From: Bacillus sp. FJAT-27225
Lineage (GTDB): Bacteria > Bacillota > Bacilli > Bacillales > Cytobacillaceae
DNA length: 64,000 nt
Direction: 5' to 3'
Assembly (NCBI RefSeq): GCF_001685025.1
Contig: NZ_MAYU01000012.1
Span: forward strand, 434,001 to 498,000
Below, piece after piece: positions 25,923 to 35,296 of this stretch. Position 1 is the first letter of the stretch. Each line of letters begins with the position of its first letter. Below the pieces are notes generated by a model, which was not told where the DNA came from, did not search any database, and saw nothing but the letters and a program-made list of their open reading frames with translations. The translations under genes were made by a program, and so were the position numbers.

Positions 25923-27866
25923 CTAATCGGCCTGACTTTTTTTCAAAAGGATGACACTTGAGATAAACGCTCCTGGCCAGGAAAACCAGTGGCGTGAAGC
26001 TATCTCCCCACTTTCTTCATATACTGCCTCGGAGAATAAACCATCCCATTGTACCACTTGTTTAAGCTTTCGGCTCACATATTCTTCCTGTTCTTTATCG
26101 CCGGTCAACCACGCAAACAACAGCTCCTGCCCATCACCAAGCGGCCATTTATTAGGGGTATGGACCGAACCAAGCCCTTCAAATGGGCCAGGATAATAAC
26201 CGCCCTTGTTCGCCTCGGAAAACGCAAACTTCATCGTTTCAACCCAAACAGGGTCTGTTTTTTCGCAAAATCCCCATAAAGGAGCATATACGGTCGGTAA
26301 ATCATTTGCGTCATGATAAAGTTGATAATTACCCTCAAGGTCAGTTAAATAGGCAAATAACTCTTTTTCACTACTTTTAGTGATAAAATTAGCAAGACAA
26401 TCACGTTTTACCTTATTGGCTAAGACACTATAATCCACTTCACTTAGATTTAGCTCCTTGTTCACCTTATCCAATTTCATTAACATATGCCACACTAGAA
26501 CCTGGCTCGAGAAATGGTAGGGATACTCAACCTCATCATCAGCCGGTGTCTCACCTGTTTTGAAAAGCCAATGGTTTTCCGCCTTATGTTCATTAAGCAT
26601 AAGCAGGATCTTATTGACATATGGAAAAAGTCTCAAAACCATACCATGATCACCAAACTCCAGGTAGTAATCGCATAACTCTAGAATCGGATAACATTGC
26701 TGATCAAGCTGGAAAATGGGGTCTTTACTTTGGCCATTGGTTAAATATGCACGCCCCCAATATCCGTCTGGCCGCTGGGCATCCTCAAACATCCAAATCA
26801 GATGGCCCTTGATTATCCTTTTTACCTCTTGGCGCCATGTTTCTTCTTGTTTTTCCGAAAGTGAATGAAATAATAGCTGCATCATATAATACGCATCACG
26901 ATTCCAGGCAAGCGGCAATAATTGGTGGTCGGTTATGACGCAGATTGATTCGCCATTGGTGGGCACAGAACAACAAGATACAATATAGTTGATATTGCGG
27001 CTGATTACGAACTCTTTCCAGTCAATCGGCATCGTACTTGATTTTTCCACTAACTTGTCTTCAATGGAAGGGAAATAGTCATCTGCAATCAACTGTATCT
27101 GTTCTTGTTCATCCAATGCATAGACGGCTGTCAACACCTTCTTCTCATATGGCTGTATAGAAACGTAGAAAACCTGGTTCAAAGTAAATGGTTTGGTCGT
27201 TCTGATGTTTACATCTTCCAAGAGAACCGGTTCATTATTTTCAAAAATGGAAACCTCAGCCCTGGCTCCAAGATTGGGGTTTCTAATTACCAGTTTATTT
27301 CTTGACAAGGAAACATCCAGCACTGCACGGGGAATTGGTATTGGTCCGCCCTCGGTTAGCTGCCCATAGCTTGCACGATTCAAACTTAACTGGCCTATAA
27401 CCTCCATTGGGAAAAGCATTTCTACATCCGTTTTATTCACTAGATTAATTTGTTGCTTCAGAAAATTAACTCCCCATTCTTTTTCAATAAAAAAGGAAGA
27501 AGATACGTCCACATCCGAATCATGAAAATAAAAATAGGGATGCTTATTGTCTAATAAATATATTTCAGGAGTTCCATTCCGTTTTTGTGGCAGCAAACCA
27601 AATCCGCTCGTCCCTACAGCAAGCTCCTTTCGATAATTTCTTACAAAAGACGGATCATACCACTTATCGTTTGGAAACTGCTCCATTGATGTTAAGGTGA
27701 TATATCCGTGCTTTTGGTGCGGCCGATTGATTGAGCAAATTCGCCCATCAGGTGTAACACTAGCTGACATCGCCCCATTCCCAATATCAATTGGCTTTTG
27801 ATTTGAACGATTCAATAGTGGTATCAAATCATAACTATTTATTTCTTCATGTATTTTCTGCAGCAT
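25923..27866 (-). CDS. (alpha/alpha)6-barrel glycoside hydrolase, GH125/GH63-like
   Basis: 647 residues, no signal peptide, so cytoplasmic. An N-terminal beta-sandwich-like region (about 1-280) is followed by a helical barrel: LPLAWNRDAYYMMQLL, PIFQLDQQCYPILELC, TGETPADDEVEYPYHFS, GLGSVHTPNKWPLGDGQ. The PADD...YPY...S and G-GS-HTP...WP patterns recall GH125 exo-alpha-mannosidases; glucosylglycerate hydrolases (GH63) have a similar barrel. With a glycerate kinase and a GH13_18 phosphorylase nearby, hydrolysis of a mannosyl- or glucosyl-glycerate is likely (inference). It is the last gene of the importer operon, 186 bases after the ATPase gene, with a weak terminator between. Confidence 0.72.
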   Translation of the reverse strand: MLQKIHEEINSYDLIPLLNRSNQKPIDIGNGAMSASVTPDGRICSINRPHQKHGYITLTSMEQFPNDKWYDPSFVRNYRKELAVGTSGFGLLPQKRNGTPEIYLLDNKHPYFYFHDSDVDVSSSFFIEKEWGVNFLKQQINLVNKTDVEMLFPMEVIGQLSLNRASYGQLTEGGPIPIPRAVLDVSLSRNKLVIRNPNLGARAEVSIFENNEPVLLEDVNIRTTKPFTLNQVFYVSIQPYEKKVLTAVYALDEQEQIQLIADDYFPSIEDKLVEKSSTMPIDWKEFVISRNINYIVSCCSVPTNGESICVITDHQLLPLAWNRDAYYMMQLLFHSLSEKQEETWRQEVKRIIKGHLIWMFEDAQRPDGYWGRAYLTNGQSKDPIFQLDQQCYPILELCDYYLEFGDHGMVLRLFPYVNKILLMLNEHKAENHWLFKTGETPADDEVEYPYHFSSQVLVWHMLMKLDKVNKELNLSEVDYSVLANKVKRDCLANFITKSSEKELFAYLTDLEGNYQLYHDANDLPTVYAPLWGFCEKTDPVWVETMKFAFSEANKGGYYPGPFEGLGSVHTPNKWPLGDGQELLFAWLTGDKEQEEYVSRKLKQVVQWDGLFSEAVYEESGEIASRHWFSWPGAFISSVILLKKSQAD

Positions 27867-28000
27867 TTGAATTAATCCTCCAATTTCAACATGAAAGTCC
27901 TGATTAACTGTAATAGAAAATAAGCTAGCAATTTATTTGCAAATACCTACAAACATTTATAAACCCTGTCAAGGTCAAGGCCGGAATATACCAAAGCTAT

Positions 28001-28033
28001 AAAAAAAGCCAACCCTTTTTAAAAGAATTGACT
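28001..28033 (-). terminator. Weak hairpin with T run after the ATPase gene
   Basis: On the minus strand AGTCAATT pairs with GGTTGGCT (several G-U pairs), followed by seven T. Possibly a partial terminator that lowers expression of the hydrolase. Confidence 0.4.
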
Positions 28034-28052
28034 TATTTTGTTTCTTCTTTTA

Positions 28053-29159
28053 TTAAGCAAGTTTAGCCTCTTCATGATTCGCAGTATCATTATTAAAAAG
28101 GTGAAGCTTATCTTCCTTGAAAGTTAGATAAACTTGTTTATCAAGTGGAAAATTACTTCCAGGATCAATACGGATACTAAATAATTGTTTTCCTACCTCA
28201 ACGGCGACAAAATCATCTGAACCAAGAGTTTCTGTCACAATCGAGGTACCGCTTATCGAGTTTTCCACATGGGACAGGCTAATTTGTAAATCTTCCGGCC
28301 GAACTCCAAGGACTACTTGCTTTTGGGTGATATTTTCCTTAATATATGGCTTCATATTAGTTGGCAAATACAACTTGGTCAACTCATTACGGAAGATAAA
28401 CCGGCCATTTTCATCTACCAATTCGCCCTCCAGGAAGTTCATTGGCGGGCTGCCAATAAATCCAGCGACAAATTGATTTTGCGGTTTGTTATAAATCTCG
28501 GTTGGGCTGCCCATCTGCATGAGATCCCCATTTTTCATAATGGCGATTCGATCACTTAGCGTCATCGCTTCAGCCTGATCATGGGTTACATAAACAATGG
28601 TCGCCTTCAGCTGTTTGTGAATCCGTTTTAGCTCCGTTCTCATTTTTACACGCAGCTTGGCATCCAGGTTACTAAGCGGCTCGTCGAGAAGCAATACCTC
28701 CGGATCCAAGACTAGGGCCCTTCCCAAGGCAACCCTCTGCCGCTGGCCTCCGGATAATTCCGACGGCTTACGATTTCCCAATCCATTTAAATCAAGTAAA
28801 TCCAATGCCCATTCAATCTTTTTATCCCGAATCTTTTTATCTGCTTTATTGATCTTTAAACCAAAGCCAATATTTGCAGCCACAGACATATGTGGAAATA
28901 GAGCATAACTTTGAAATACCATAGCAATTCCACGGTCTTTTGACTGTACGTTGTTTGCCAACTTGTCACCAATATATAAATGACCACCCGTAATGTCTTC
29001 CAAGCCGGCAATCATCCTAAGTGTAGTAGACTTTCCACAACCAGAAGGACCAACCAGTGATACAAATTCACCATCTCTTATATGAATACTTAAATCCTTT
29101 ACGGCTTGAAAGCCATTTGGGTATCTTTTTTGAATGTGGTCAAGACGTAAATCCGCCAT
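28053..29159 (-). CDS. Sugar ABC transporter ATP-binding protein (UgpC/MsmX type)
   Basis: 368 residues. Walker A GPSGCGKSTT, signature LSGGQRQR, Walker B VLLLDEPLSNLDAKLR, H-loop YVTHDQAEAMTLSDRIA, and a C-terminal TOBE domain with GVRPEDLQI. All catalytic motifs are intact. It powers the two permeases just upstream. Good ribosome site AGGAGG before ATG 29159. Confidence 0.93.
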   Translation of the reverse strand: MADLRLDHIQKRYPNGFQAVKDLSIHIRDGEFVSLVGPSGCGKSTTLRMIAGLEDITGGHLYIGDKLANNVQSKDRGIAMVFQSYALFPHMSVAANIGFGLKINKADKKIRDKKIEWALDLLDLNGLGNRKPSELSGGQRQRVALGRALVLDPEVLLLDEPLSNLDAKLRVKMRTELKRIHKQLKATIVYVTHDQAEAMTLSDRIAIMKNGDLMQMGSPTEIYNKPQNQFVAGFIGSPPMNFLEGELVDENGRFIFRNELTKLYLPTNMKPYIKENITQKQVVLGVRPEDLQISLSHVENSISGTSIVTETLGSDDFVAVEVGKQLFSIRIDPGSNFPLDKQVYLTFKEDKLHLFNNDTANHEEAKLA

Positions 29160-29184
29160 TTTTTCTCCTCCTAAGTAAGAAAAC

Positions 29185-30033
29185 TTATTTCACAGCACCT
29201 GCCGTTGCTCCTGTTATCATGTATTTTTGAACAATAAAAGTAAAAAGAATAACAGGTAATGAAACTAGTAAGGATAGGGTTGCAATGGAAACAGGATTTG
29301 GTGAAAAAGTTCCTAATAGACTTTTTAGGTAAACCGGTAGTGGAATATTATCAGCTGACGATGTCGCAGTTATAAAATAGGAAAAGACAAACTCATTCCA
29401 TGATAATAAGAATACATAAATGGCACCTGCAGCTAATCCTGGCAAAGCCACCGGTAAAATAATTCTGGTAAACGTATAAAATTTAGTTGCCCCCATGACT
29501 TGTGCTTGCTCCTCTAAATCTACCGGAATCGTTTGGAAAACTCCGATAGCAATCAAAATGATATACGGCAGACTAAGCAGAGAGTGGCCAAGAGCTACTT
29601 TTAACGTTATAGGTAGATTGGATAGTAAGCTGCTATTAAAAACATTGGCAACCGGTAAAACAGAAGAAATATCAGGGAATAACCGAACCGATAAAATCAA
29701 GAAAATCACAAAACCCATTCCCCAAAATTTAAACCTGGCCAGGGCATAGGCAGCAGGAGCACCCAACCCCAACGAAATTACAATCGTTAACAGGGCAATC
29801 TTCACACTAAACCAGGCACTTGACCAAAAGCGTCCGTCTGCTAAGTAATATTTATACATTTCCATAGTTGGTTCAAATGGCCACCAGGGTATGGGGTATT
29901 TACCACCAGTGACCCAACTGGTACGGTCACTTATTGAGTATTTAAACATAATGTAAATTGGAAATAGAACCACTAATATGGACATAACCATTAATGAAAA
30001 CCAAATTACTTTTTCTCCGCTCCATTTTTTCAT
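29185..30033 (-). CDS. Carbohydrate ABC transporter permease (MalG type)
   Basis: 282 residues, about six membrane helices, first at about 12-30. The EAA loop LEEQAQVMGATKFYTFTRIILPVALPG is a little modified (EEQAQVMGA). It pairs with the MalF-type permease. It lies 12 bases after that gene and 25 before the ATPase. Confidence 0.9.
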   Translation of the reverse strand: MKKWSGEKVIWFSLMVMSILVVLFPIYIMFKYSISDRTSWVTGGKYPIPWWPFEPTMEMYKYYLADGRFWSSAWFSVKIALLTIVISLGLGAPAAYALARFKFWGMGFVIFLILSVRLFPDISSVLPVANVFNSSLLSNLPITLKVALGHSLLSLPYIILIAIGVFQTIPVDLEEQAQVMGATKFYTFTRIILPVALPGLAAGAIYVFLLSWNEFVFSYFITATSSADNIPLPVYLKSLLGTFSPNPVSIATLSLLVSLPVILFTFIVQKYMITGATAGAVK

Positions 30034-30045
30034 AATGTTCCCCCT

Positions 30046-30972
30046 CTATACCCTTACTAAATAATTTTTCATTACTTTTAAGAGCCAATTTAAGAACAAG
30101 GTGAAAAATACGATTAACACAATTAAAATAACACCTATAGCTGCTGCCATTCCCGGATTATTCAATTGGACGAAGTATTTTTCAATCAACACACCCAAGA
30201 TTGGATATGATGGTGCCAGAATATAAGGGAAGATAAATTCTTTCCACGCTTCAATGGAGCGTAATACTAATACAGAAGAAATCGCGGGAATTAATAGTGG
30301 AATAGTGATGTACATAAATCGTTGTATACTATTAGCACCCATTGTTTTAGCCGCTTCATATTGCGATTCATCAATTGCTTGAAGTCCTGCCAGCAGGATT
30401 AACATGGAAATGGGAGTATCACGCCATACCTTGCCGATAATCGATAAGCTCATTGCCAATGTCTCATTGTTCAAGAAAGAGACCTCATGATTGACGACTT
30501 GTGGAAACCAGCTATATTCACCCATTAACATGCTTGTAACATGGCCGCCTTTTGCAAAAAGCAACAATAACGTTGAGGTTGTTACAATGGTTGGAATAGC
30601 CAAAGGCAGTAGAAAAATACTTCGTACAATTCCTATTCCTTTAAAACTCCGGTTAACAATCATTGCGGTCACTAATCCGGTGATCAGTTGAAGAGGAGTG
30701 GTAATTATTACAAATACAAATGTTCTTGAAAAGGCATCTTTAAATTCATTACTGTTAGTTAAATTAACAAAGTTTTCTAGCGTAGGGCTAGCTTCGGCCA
30801 TTCCGCCAACATAGGTGGTTAATGACATTTTAAGGATAAAAAAGACAATAATTAAAAAGAAAGCCAATATATAAAGAAAACCCGGTATAAGTGAGATGAG
30901 TAGAAAACTATTCTTTTTTATCACATCTACAAAACTGTTTTTCTTGTTTCCAGTACCAACTGACAGCTCCAT
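30046..30972 (-). CDS. Carbohydrate ABC transporter permease (MalF type)
   Basis: 308 residues with about six membrane helices. Coupling loop YEAAKTMGANSIQRFMYIT near residue 220. It is the partner of the MalG-type permease in the importer for the presumed glycerate glycoside. Confidence 0.9.
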   Translation of the reverse strand: MELSVGTGNKKNSFVDVIKKNSFLLISLIPGFLYILAFFLIIVFFILKMSLTTYVGGMAEASPTLENFVNLTNSNEFKDAFSRTFVFVIITTPLQLITGLVTAMIVNRSFKGIGIVRSIFLLPLAIPTIVTTSTLLLLFAKGGHVTSMLMGEYSWFPQVVNHEVSFLNNETLAMSLSIIGKVWRDTPISMLILLAGLQAIDESQYEAAKTMGANSIQRFMYITIPLLIPAISSVLVLRSIEAWKEFIFPYILAPSYPILGVLIEKYFVQLNNPGMAAAIGVILIVLIVFFTLFLNWLLKVMKNYLVRV

Positions 30973-31047
30973 AAACGGTCCTCCATTTCACAAGACTAAC
31001 AGTTAGAAGAAAGAGGGGAGTATCCCCTCTTTCCAATTAGTCATTTT

Positions 31048-32508
31048 TTACTTTCTTAATTGATCTGATTTAGGCCCATACTGTTCAGCCAGTCCTTGGT
31101 CAACTGTATATTTTTGGTCAACCACAATGTCATACCAGGCATTTAAATAGAGTTCAACATATTCTGGCCATGTTTGGACTTGAGGGATCTTTTGAACGCC
31201 TTCATCAAGTTGGCGATTTGCTACGTCAAAGACTTCTTGCATCCATTTTTCTTTAAATGTACCATTTAGGTCATTCATAATATCTTTTCTAACTGGCATC
31301 ATACCAAATTGTTGCGTCTCTGCTTTATGGTTTGTTTCGTTCGTAATCCATCGTGCCAATTCATAAGATAATTTTGCATCAGGAGTGGAATTAGGAATGC
31401 CCCACCAGAATCCGGCCAATTGGGAACCATGTGTACCAACACGGGCAGGATTGCCATCTTTAAGTTCAAGTGAAACACCCTGTGGCATAATCGCTAATCC
31501 CATATCATCCGGATCTGCTAAATAACCCGTCATACTTGGATCAGAACCGCCATGGATGAAGAATGCATCAATTTGGTGCATGAATGCCAAATATACTTTA
31601 CCATTTGCCATAGCCTGCCAAATTCCGCCGCCTGACCAGCCTTCTTCCCACATGCCGGGGTTATAAATTTTATTATTCTTATAGAAATTTTCCCATTGGA
31701 ATGTATCTTTTACCGGCTGTGAATTCAAGTTAAGAACATCTTCTGGGGTTCCACCGGTTTGGTATACCTTTGTGACCAACTCAGTAACAGTACCTTCATA
31801 CTTTTGCGCACGGTGGGCAATTCTTGGCTCCTTCTTTCCGTCATACTCTGTGTTTGCCCAGTAATAACCTACAACAGCAAGATCGTACCAATCCCACTCG
31901 TTTGGATCTGCCTCGAGCGTATAATCATCCGGAAGTCCTACTCCGTTTTCAGCTTTGAACATAGCTTGGATATCACTTTCAAACTTCTCCCAATTTTTAA
32001 CGGCATCATTTACTTTTGATTTTACAAATAATAATGTGTTTGTTTCGAGCTTACGAGGAATATAGTACACTTTCCCATTAACAGTTCCCATTTCTACGGC
32101 AGCCTCAGTGTATTCTTCTAAATCCTTTTTATAGCCTTCACCAACGGCTGTTTCCAAGTCCATGATATAACCATTTTCAACAAATGGAACTAAATCAGAG
32201 TGCAGCGTCTTGACAAGGCCAATCGTCTTTTTGCCTTCATCAAGCTTTAGCACGTTTTGAAGGTCTACACTTGTTTGGTATGTACGAACGTTAATTTTTA
32301 CCCCATATTCTTTTTCAAAAGATTTGATAATATTTTCTCTAAACCATTTGTCCTGAGCTTCCATCATACGGATATAGATTGTCATTTCTTTCGCCTTAAA
32401 TTGATTCTTATCAGTTGACTGGCCTGTTTTTGAGTCAGGTGTACAAGCTGCCAGAATTCCAAGTAGCAGGATAAAAACCATTACAATCGAATACAGCTTT
32501 TTACTCAT
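31048..32508 (-). CDS. Sugar-binding extracellular lipoprotein
   Basis: 486 residues. The signal peptide ends with lipobox ILAAC (Cys 22). The mature domain is a large type-1 sugar-binding protein (family 1 extracellular solute-binding), ending AEQYGPKSDQLRK. It binds the sugar for the MalF/MalG/UgpC-like importer. It lies 14 bases after the glycerate kinase gene. Confidence 0.9.
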   Translation of the reverse strand: MSKKLYSIVMVFILLLGILAACTPDSKTGQSTDKNQFKAKEMTIYIRMMEAQDKWFRENIIKSFEKEYGVKINVRTYQTSVDLQNVLKLDEGKKTIGLVKTLHSDLVPFVENGYIMDLETAVGEGYKKDLEEYTEAAVEMGTVNGKVYYIPRKLETNTLLFVKSKVNDAVKNWEKFESDIQAMFKAENGVGLPDDYTLEADPNEWDWYDLAVVGYYWANTEYDGKKEPRIAHRAQKYEGTVTELVTKVYQTGGTPEDVLNLNSQPVKDTFQWENFYKNNKIYNPGMWEEGWSGGGIWQAMANGKVYLAFMHQIDAFFIHGGSDPSMTGYLADPDDMGLAIMPQGVSLELKDGNPARVGTHGSQLAGFWWGIPNSTPDAKLSYELARWITNETNHKAETQQFGMMPVRKDIMNDLNGTFKEKWMQEVFDVANRQLDEGVQKIPQVQTWPEYVELYLNAWYDIVVDQKYTVDQGLAEQYGPKSDQLRK

Positions 32509-32522
32509 TATTACTATCCCTC

Positions 32523-33701
32523 CTAATTATCGTACTTGTTATTTCTTAAAGCCTTGCCTCCTTGAGTCTTCTGCCCTAACTCAATAGCGTTAATCAATCT
32601 TCTGGCCGTTTTTTCCAGAAGCTGTTCACCAGTGGTCATTGCTTGACTTAAAGTCATAACCTCATCCACAATGGGACAGACGAGATGAATTCCTTCTTGT
32701 TTAAGCTCTGAGGGGTAGCCCTCAAATTTACCGGTAAAGACCACTACCGGGACATTATATTTTTTTGCGATTCTGGAGATACCCACTGGGACTTTGCCAT
32801 TTAAAGATTGCAAATCCAATTTTCCTTCCCCAGTAATCACAAGGTCGGCATCCTTTATGAGGTTTTCAAGACCACTTAATTCGGCAATTAATTCAAACCC
32901 GCTTCTCATTCTTACATTCAGGAACGAAAGCAGAGAAAAACCAAATCCGCCTGCCGCTCCACTTCCAGGAGTATTGGCTTCATTTTTGGAGACAGTTTGA
33001 TTCACTAACGCGGCAAAACGCTCCATGCTGCCTTCATAAACGGATAACGCATTGTCTGAAATACCTTTTTGTGGTCCAAATACATATACAGCCCCGTTTT
33101 CGCCTAATAAGGGATTTGAAACATCCGAAGCCACAGTAATATCCACTTCATTCAGCCGCGGATCCATACCCGTTAAATCGATGACATGAACTTTATCCAG
33201 ACATTCACCGGAACCTTTCAGAATTTGATAGTGTTTATCAAGAAAGGCCACTCCAAGCGCCTGCAAGAACCCTGTGCCTGCATCCACCGTTGCACTGCCG
33301 CCCAATCCGATAATGATTTTCTTTGCCCCCTGGTCCAATGCATGTTTAACCAACTGGCCCGTTCCGAATGTCGATGCTTTATATGGATTTAGTTCCGTAT
33401 CAGATAACAACGGCAAACCCGACGCAGAAGCAGATTCAATGATGGCCGTTTTCTCTTCCGGCACCCATCCATACTCAGCCATAATCTCTCTTCCAAGTGG
33501 GTCCTCTGCCACTACTTTAACCTTTTCACCATGTAAAAAAGTTAAAAATGAATCAACAGTACCCTCACCACCATCTGCTACAGGAATTTTAATCGTGACA
33601 ATTTTACTGTTTTCCTTTTTAATGCCTTCTTCAATTTTGAGCGCGGCACTCGTACTTGTAACTGACCCTTTAAAGGAATCAGGAGCAATCACAATTTTCA
33701 T
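32523..33701 (-). CDS. Glycerate kinase (GlxK/GarK family)
   Basis: 392 residues. The start MKIVIAPDSFKGSVTS, the motif PVADGGEGTVDS and the late VITGEGKLDLQSLNGK are diagnostic of glycerate kinase type 1. It phosphorylates D-glycerate from the glycoside for entry into glycolysis. First gene of the operon (kinase, binding protein, permeases, ATPase, hydrolase). Its presence is the main clue that the imported glycoside contains glycerate. Confidence 0.92.
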   Translation of the reverse strand: MKIVIAPDSFKGSVTSTSAALKIEEGIKKENSKIVTIKIPVADGGEGTVDSFLTFLHGEKVKVVAEDPLGREIMAEYGWVPEEKTAIIESASASGLPLLSDTELNPYKASTFGTGQLVKHALDQGAKKIIIGLGGSATVDAGTGFLQALGVAFLDKHYQILKGSGECLDKVHVIDLTGMDPRLNEVDITVASDVSNPLLGENGAVYVFGPQKGISDNALSVYEGSMERFAALVNQTVSKNEANTPGSGAAGGFGFSLLSFLNVRMRSGFELIAELSGLENLIKDADLVITGEGKLDLQSLNGKVPVGISRIAKKYNVPVVVFTGKFEGYPSELKQEGIHLVCPIVDEVMTLSQAMTTGEQLLEKTARRLINAIELGQKTQGGKALRNNKYDN

Positions 33702-33848
33702 TTAATTCTCTCCTTTTTCAGAGCGCAGCTTTTGAACATTCTTGTTCCTAAATTGCAATTTTATCGACCAACGGTTTTGTTTCTGTGTGCACACTTTAGC
33801 TAAGAATATTTTTTATATTCACTAACTAATTCCTATCTTATCAAGGAA

Positions 33849-33862
33849 ATAAAGCGTTTTCT
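33849..33862 (-). promoter_or_regulatory. Possible imperfect catabolite-repression (cre) site
   Basis: On the minus strand AGAAAACGCTTTAT has the cre core GAAAACGCTTT, but the outer bases differ from the consensus. Its position upstream of the glycerate kinase operon would suit CcpA control (inference). Confidence 0.3.
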
Positions 33863-33870
33863 ATGTTATT

Positions 33871-33903
33871 CATAACAAATTCATTTCGGTTATTTTTGTT
33901 ATG
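33871..33903 (-). promoter_or_regulatory. Inverted repeat upstream of glycerate kinase operon
   Basis: CATAACAAA (33871-33879) and TTTGTTATG (33895-33903) are exact complements 15 bases apart. Candidate activator or repressor site, for example for the CdaR-type regulator encoded at 37201-38400. Confidence 0.35.
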
Positions 33904-33910
33904 GAGAACA

Positions 33911-33943
33911 AAAAACCTCTTATGCATTTGCATAAAAGGTTTG
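33911..33943 (-). terminator. Terminator overlapping the GT4 stop codon
   Basis: TTATGCA/TGCATAA and AACCT/AGGTT arms form a hairpin; on the minus strand it is followed by TTTTTTGTT. The GT4 stop codon lies in the stem. It separates the two glycerate-glycoside operons. Confidence 0.75.
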
Positions 33944-35284
33944 TAATAAAGGAATATTCAGTAGGTACTGTTCAAGTGATAAATAAGAATAGTGTTTTCG
34001 GGCTACCTTAAAGTTTTCCTCTATCATCCGCTGATATAGTTCATGATCGGTTAATATAAGAACAGCCTCTCGGCTGGCATGGGTTATTTTTTCATCAGGC
34101 ACAAACACCAGACCATCACTTGTCAGCTGGTAGTTGGCACCCAAGCTAATAAAGAAAAATCCTTTGTCCGCAATATCTGTTCCAAAAACCGGGTACTCAT
34201 AAATAACAATCGGTTTTTGGGCGAATACGCCCTCCAACAGCTGATTCCCCCACCCCTCCAAAATACTGGGATAAGTAATCAAATCTGCGATTGAGTAGGC
34301 ATCCCAAAGGGAGTAAATCTTTATATGATTATCCAGTCGTCTAGTGTGAGATATTTGTTCATGAATAAAAAGCATATTAACGTGTTGTTCGGCTGCTTTC
34401 TTCTTTAATAATTCCAAATAACGAGGGGTGGATTCAGGCATACCTGCCAACAAATAAACGACTTTTGTATTAGAAGTAATTTGCTTGCCATTATACAGTG
34501 TTTTCCCTTTCAGTTGAATCAAGTGTTTCTGTATCTCGGCAACCACATCAATGCCCAACTCAACGGCCTTTCTTTCTGTAATTCTGGTTGCTTGTAAAAT
34601 GACTAGATCATCCTCACCGATTCCTATTGAACGTCGAAGATCATGGTTATATCCATCCGTTTTCCAAGGATCGCCATCAAAATCAAATACATTTGGCACC
34701 ACCTCGGCCTGTAACCCTTTTCTTGTCTCTAATTGATCCCTAGCAATTTGATTGATTACAACATGATGGACATTTTCTATCCTAGGTGGAAAATATTTAT
34801 CTAGCCAATCATGAATGAATCGACAAGTGGGTTGGCTATACCTTTCCCGTTCCCAGAAAAAATCATGATGATGGCACAACATGGGAATGTTCAGTTTCTT
34901 AGCCACACTACAAAAAGCAATAGCTGCAGGAAGACTCCAGCCTAATGAAAGGATGTTATTTGGGATAAGTAAATCTATTTTTTCATTTCGAATAAACTCC
35001 ACTAATTTCTTCTCAATGCTTTCAGCAAACTTTAACATATCCTGTTTAAACGATAATTCATCCTCATAATCCATCATTCGTTCATATGCATTATAAACAA
35101 ATTTATTATTAAGCGGATGCATATAGTAAAGTTCTTCAATCACATAGGCTTCGGTTTGACCTTGGCTTCCAGCCAGAAAGACAACTTCATGTCCCATGTT
35201 TTCAAATGCCCGCCTCCATTTGTCCATTTCTAATGATACTCCATCTGTCTCCCCTACCCTAAAATGGGCTAAAGCAATTTTCAT
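33920..35284 (-). CDS. Glycosyltransferase family 4, glycerate-glycoside locus
   Basis: 454 residues, GT-B fold. The N-terminus MKIALAHFRVGETDGVSLEM is typical of retaining GT4 enzymes; PMLCHHHDFFWERERY is unusual; the donor-site motif YPSILEGWGNQLLEG with the conserved Glu is present near 375. It lies 12 bases after the phosphorylase-like gene. Its role in an otherwise catabolic cluster is unclear: it could build a mannosyl-glucosylglycerate-type solute, or work in reverse (inference). No membrane anchor. Confidence 0.75.
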   Translation of the reverse strand: MKIALAHFRVGETDGVSLEMDKWRRAFENMGHEVVFLAGSQGQTEAYVIEELYYMHPLNNKFVYNAYERMMDYEDELSFKQDMLKFAESIEKKLVEFIRNEKIDLLIPNNILSLGWSLPAAIAFCSVAKKLNIPMLCHHHDFFWERERYSQPTCRFIHDWLDKYFPPRIENVHHVVINQIARDQLETRKGLQAEVVPNVFDFDGDPWKTDGYNHDLRRSIGIGEDDLVILQATRITERKAVELGIDVVAEIQKHLIQLKGKTLYNGKQITSNTKVVYLLAGMPESTPRYLELLKKKAAEQHVNMLFIHEQISHTRRLDNHIKIYSLWDAYSIADLITYPSILEGWGNQLLEGVFAQKPIVIYEYPVFGTDIADKGFFFISLGANYQLTSDGLVFVPDEKITHASREAVLILTDHELYQRMIEENFKVARKHYSYLSLEQYLLNIPLLQTFYANA

Positions 35285-35296
35285 TGATCTTCCTCC

